Origin: Zoroaster sp. YZ-2022
Lineage: Eukaryota; Echinodermata; Asteroidea; Forcipulatida; Zoroasteridae
Reading direction: 5' to 3'
Assembly: GCA_029582265.1 (NCBI GenBank)
Contig: CM055823.1
Location: 20,890,827-20,954,826, forward strand
DNA length: 64,000 bases
Below the pieces are notes generated by a model. The model saw nothing but the letters and a program-made list of their open reading frames with translations, searched no databases and had not been told where the DNA came from. This document shows, piece by piece, positions 63,944 to 64,000 of the stretch. How positions within the stretch are numbered: the stretch's first letter is position 1; every line of letters starts with the position of its first letter. The translations under genes were made by a program, and so were the position numbers.

Positions 63944-64000
63944 CTGGAATAAATAAAGATAACTTTGTTGTCTAATTTTAGTGCTTTATTCCAATAGACG

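Overview
This window is animal nuclear DNA. The genes have short exons with GT/AG junctions separated by long introns, and most of the sequence is transposable elements and minisatellites. No bacterial-style operon is present. The FN3-type modules, tRNA-derived SINEs, Penelope, RTE and L2-like retroelements, THAP and Tigger transposons, and frequent AGGCCTA words suggest a marine invertebrate deuterostome, perhaps an echinoderm. That placement is inference. A 500-base run of N at 27539-28038 is an assembly gap.

0-13 kb is mostly mobile DNA. It holds a palindrome-rich MITE with perfect 27-bp ends, a foldback element carrying a Myb-like ORF that appears to split a Tigger relic, and a 5'-truncated RTE-type LINE bounded by an 11-bp target-site duplication.

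13-25 kb holds two assembled gene models. On the minus strand, four tiny exons (24471-24561, 16519-16581, 15284-15339, 13577-13621) join in phase into an 84-residue secreted Cys-containing peptide precursor with a TATA box upstream. On the plus strand, the last two exons of another gene (13076-13300, 13452-13481) run tail to tail with it. Introns of the peptide gene house a LINE relic, a Penelope element with an inverted partial partner, tandem duplications, and a THAP-encoding element.

25-36 kb holds MITEs, a mariner relic, a 2-kb Harbinger-like foldback nested between older inverted repeats, and a second, degenerate Penelope-like element. The 3' end of that element carries a complete type I hammerhead ribozyme fold at 35900-35973.

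33.7-64 kb on the minus strand holds a large multi-exon gene. Six consecutive exons at 57-64 kb are all symmetric phase 1-1 and encode a Cys-rich segment followed by FN3-like modules. More exons at 52.8, 51.6, 48.9, 42.8, 40.6, 38.5, 36.3 and 33.8 kb are mostly phase-compatible, and are either the 3' part of the same gene or a neighbour. The introns are full of minisatellites (units of 23, 26, 28, 36, 42, 49, 58, 77, 87, 99 and 121 bp), SINEs and three MITE families. One MITE family has twice given rise to a minisatellite, each time from a different internal segment.

Long reading frames across the minisatellites are artefacts of units divisible by three and are not annotated as genes.
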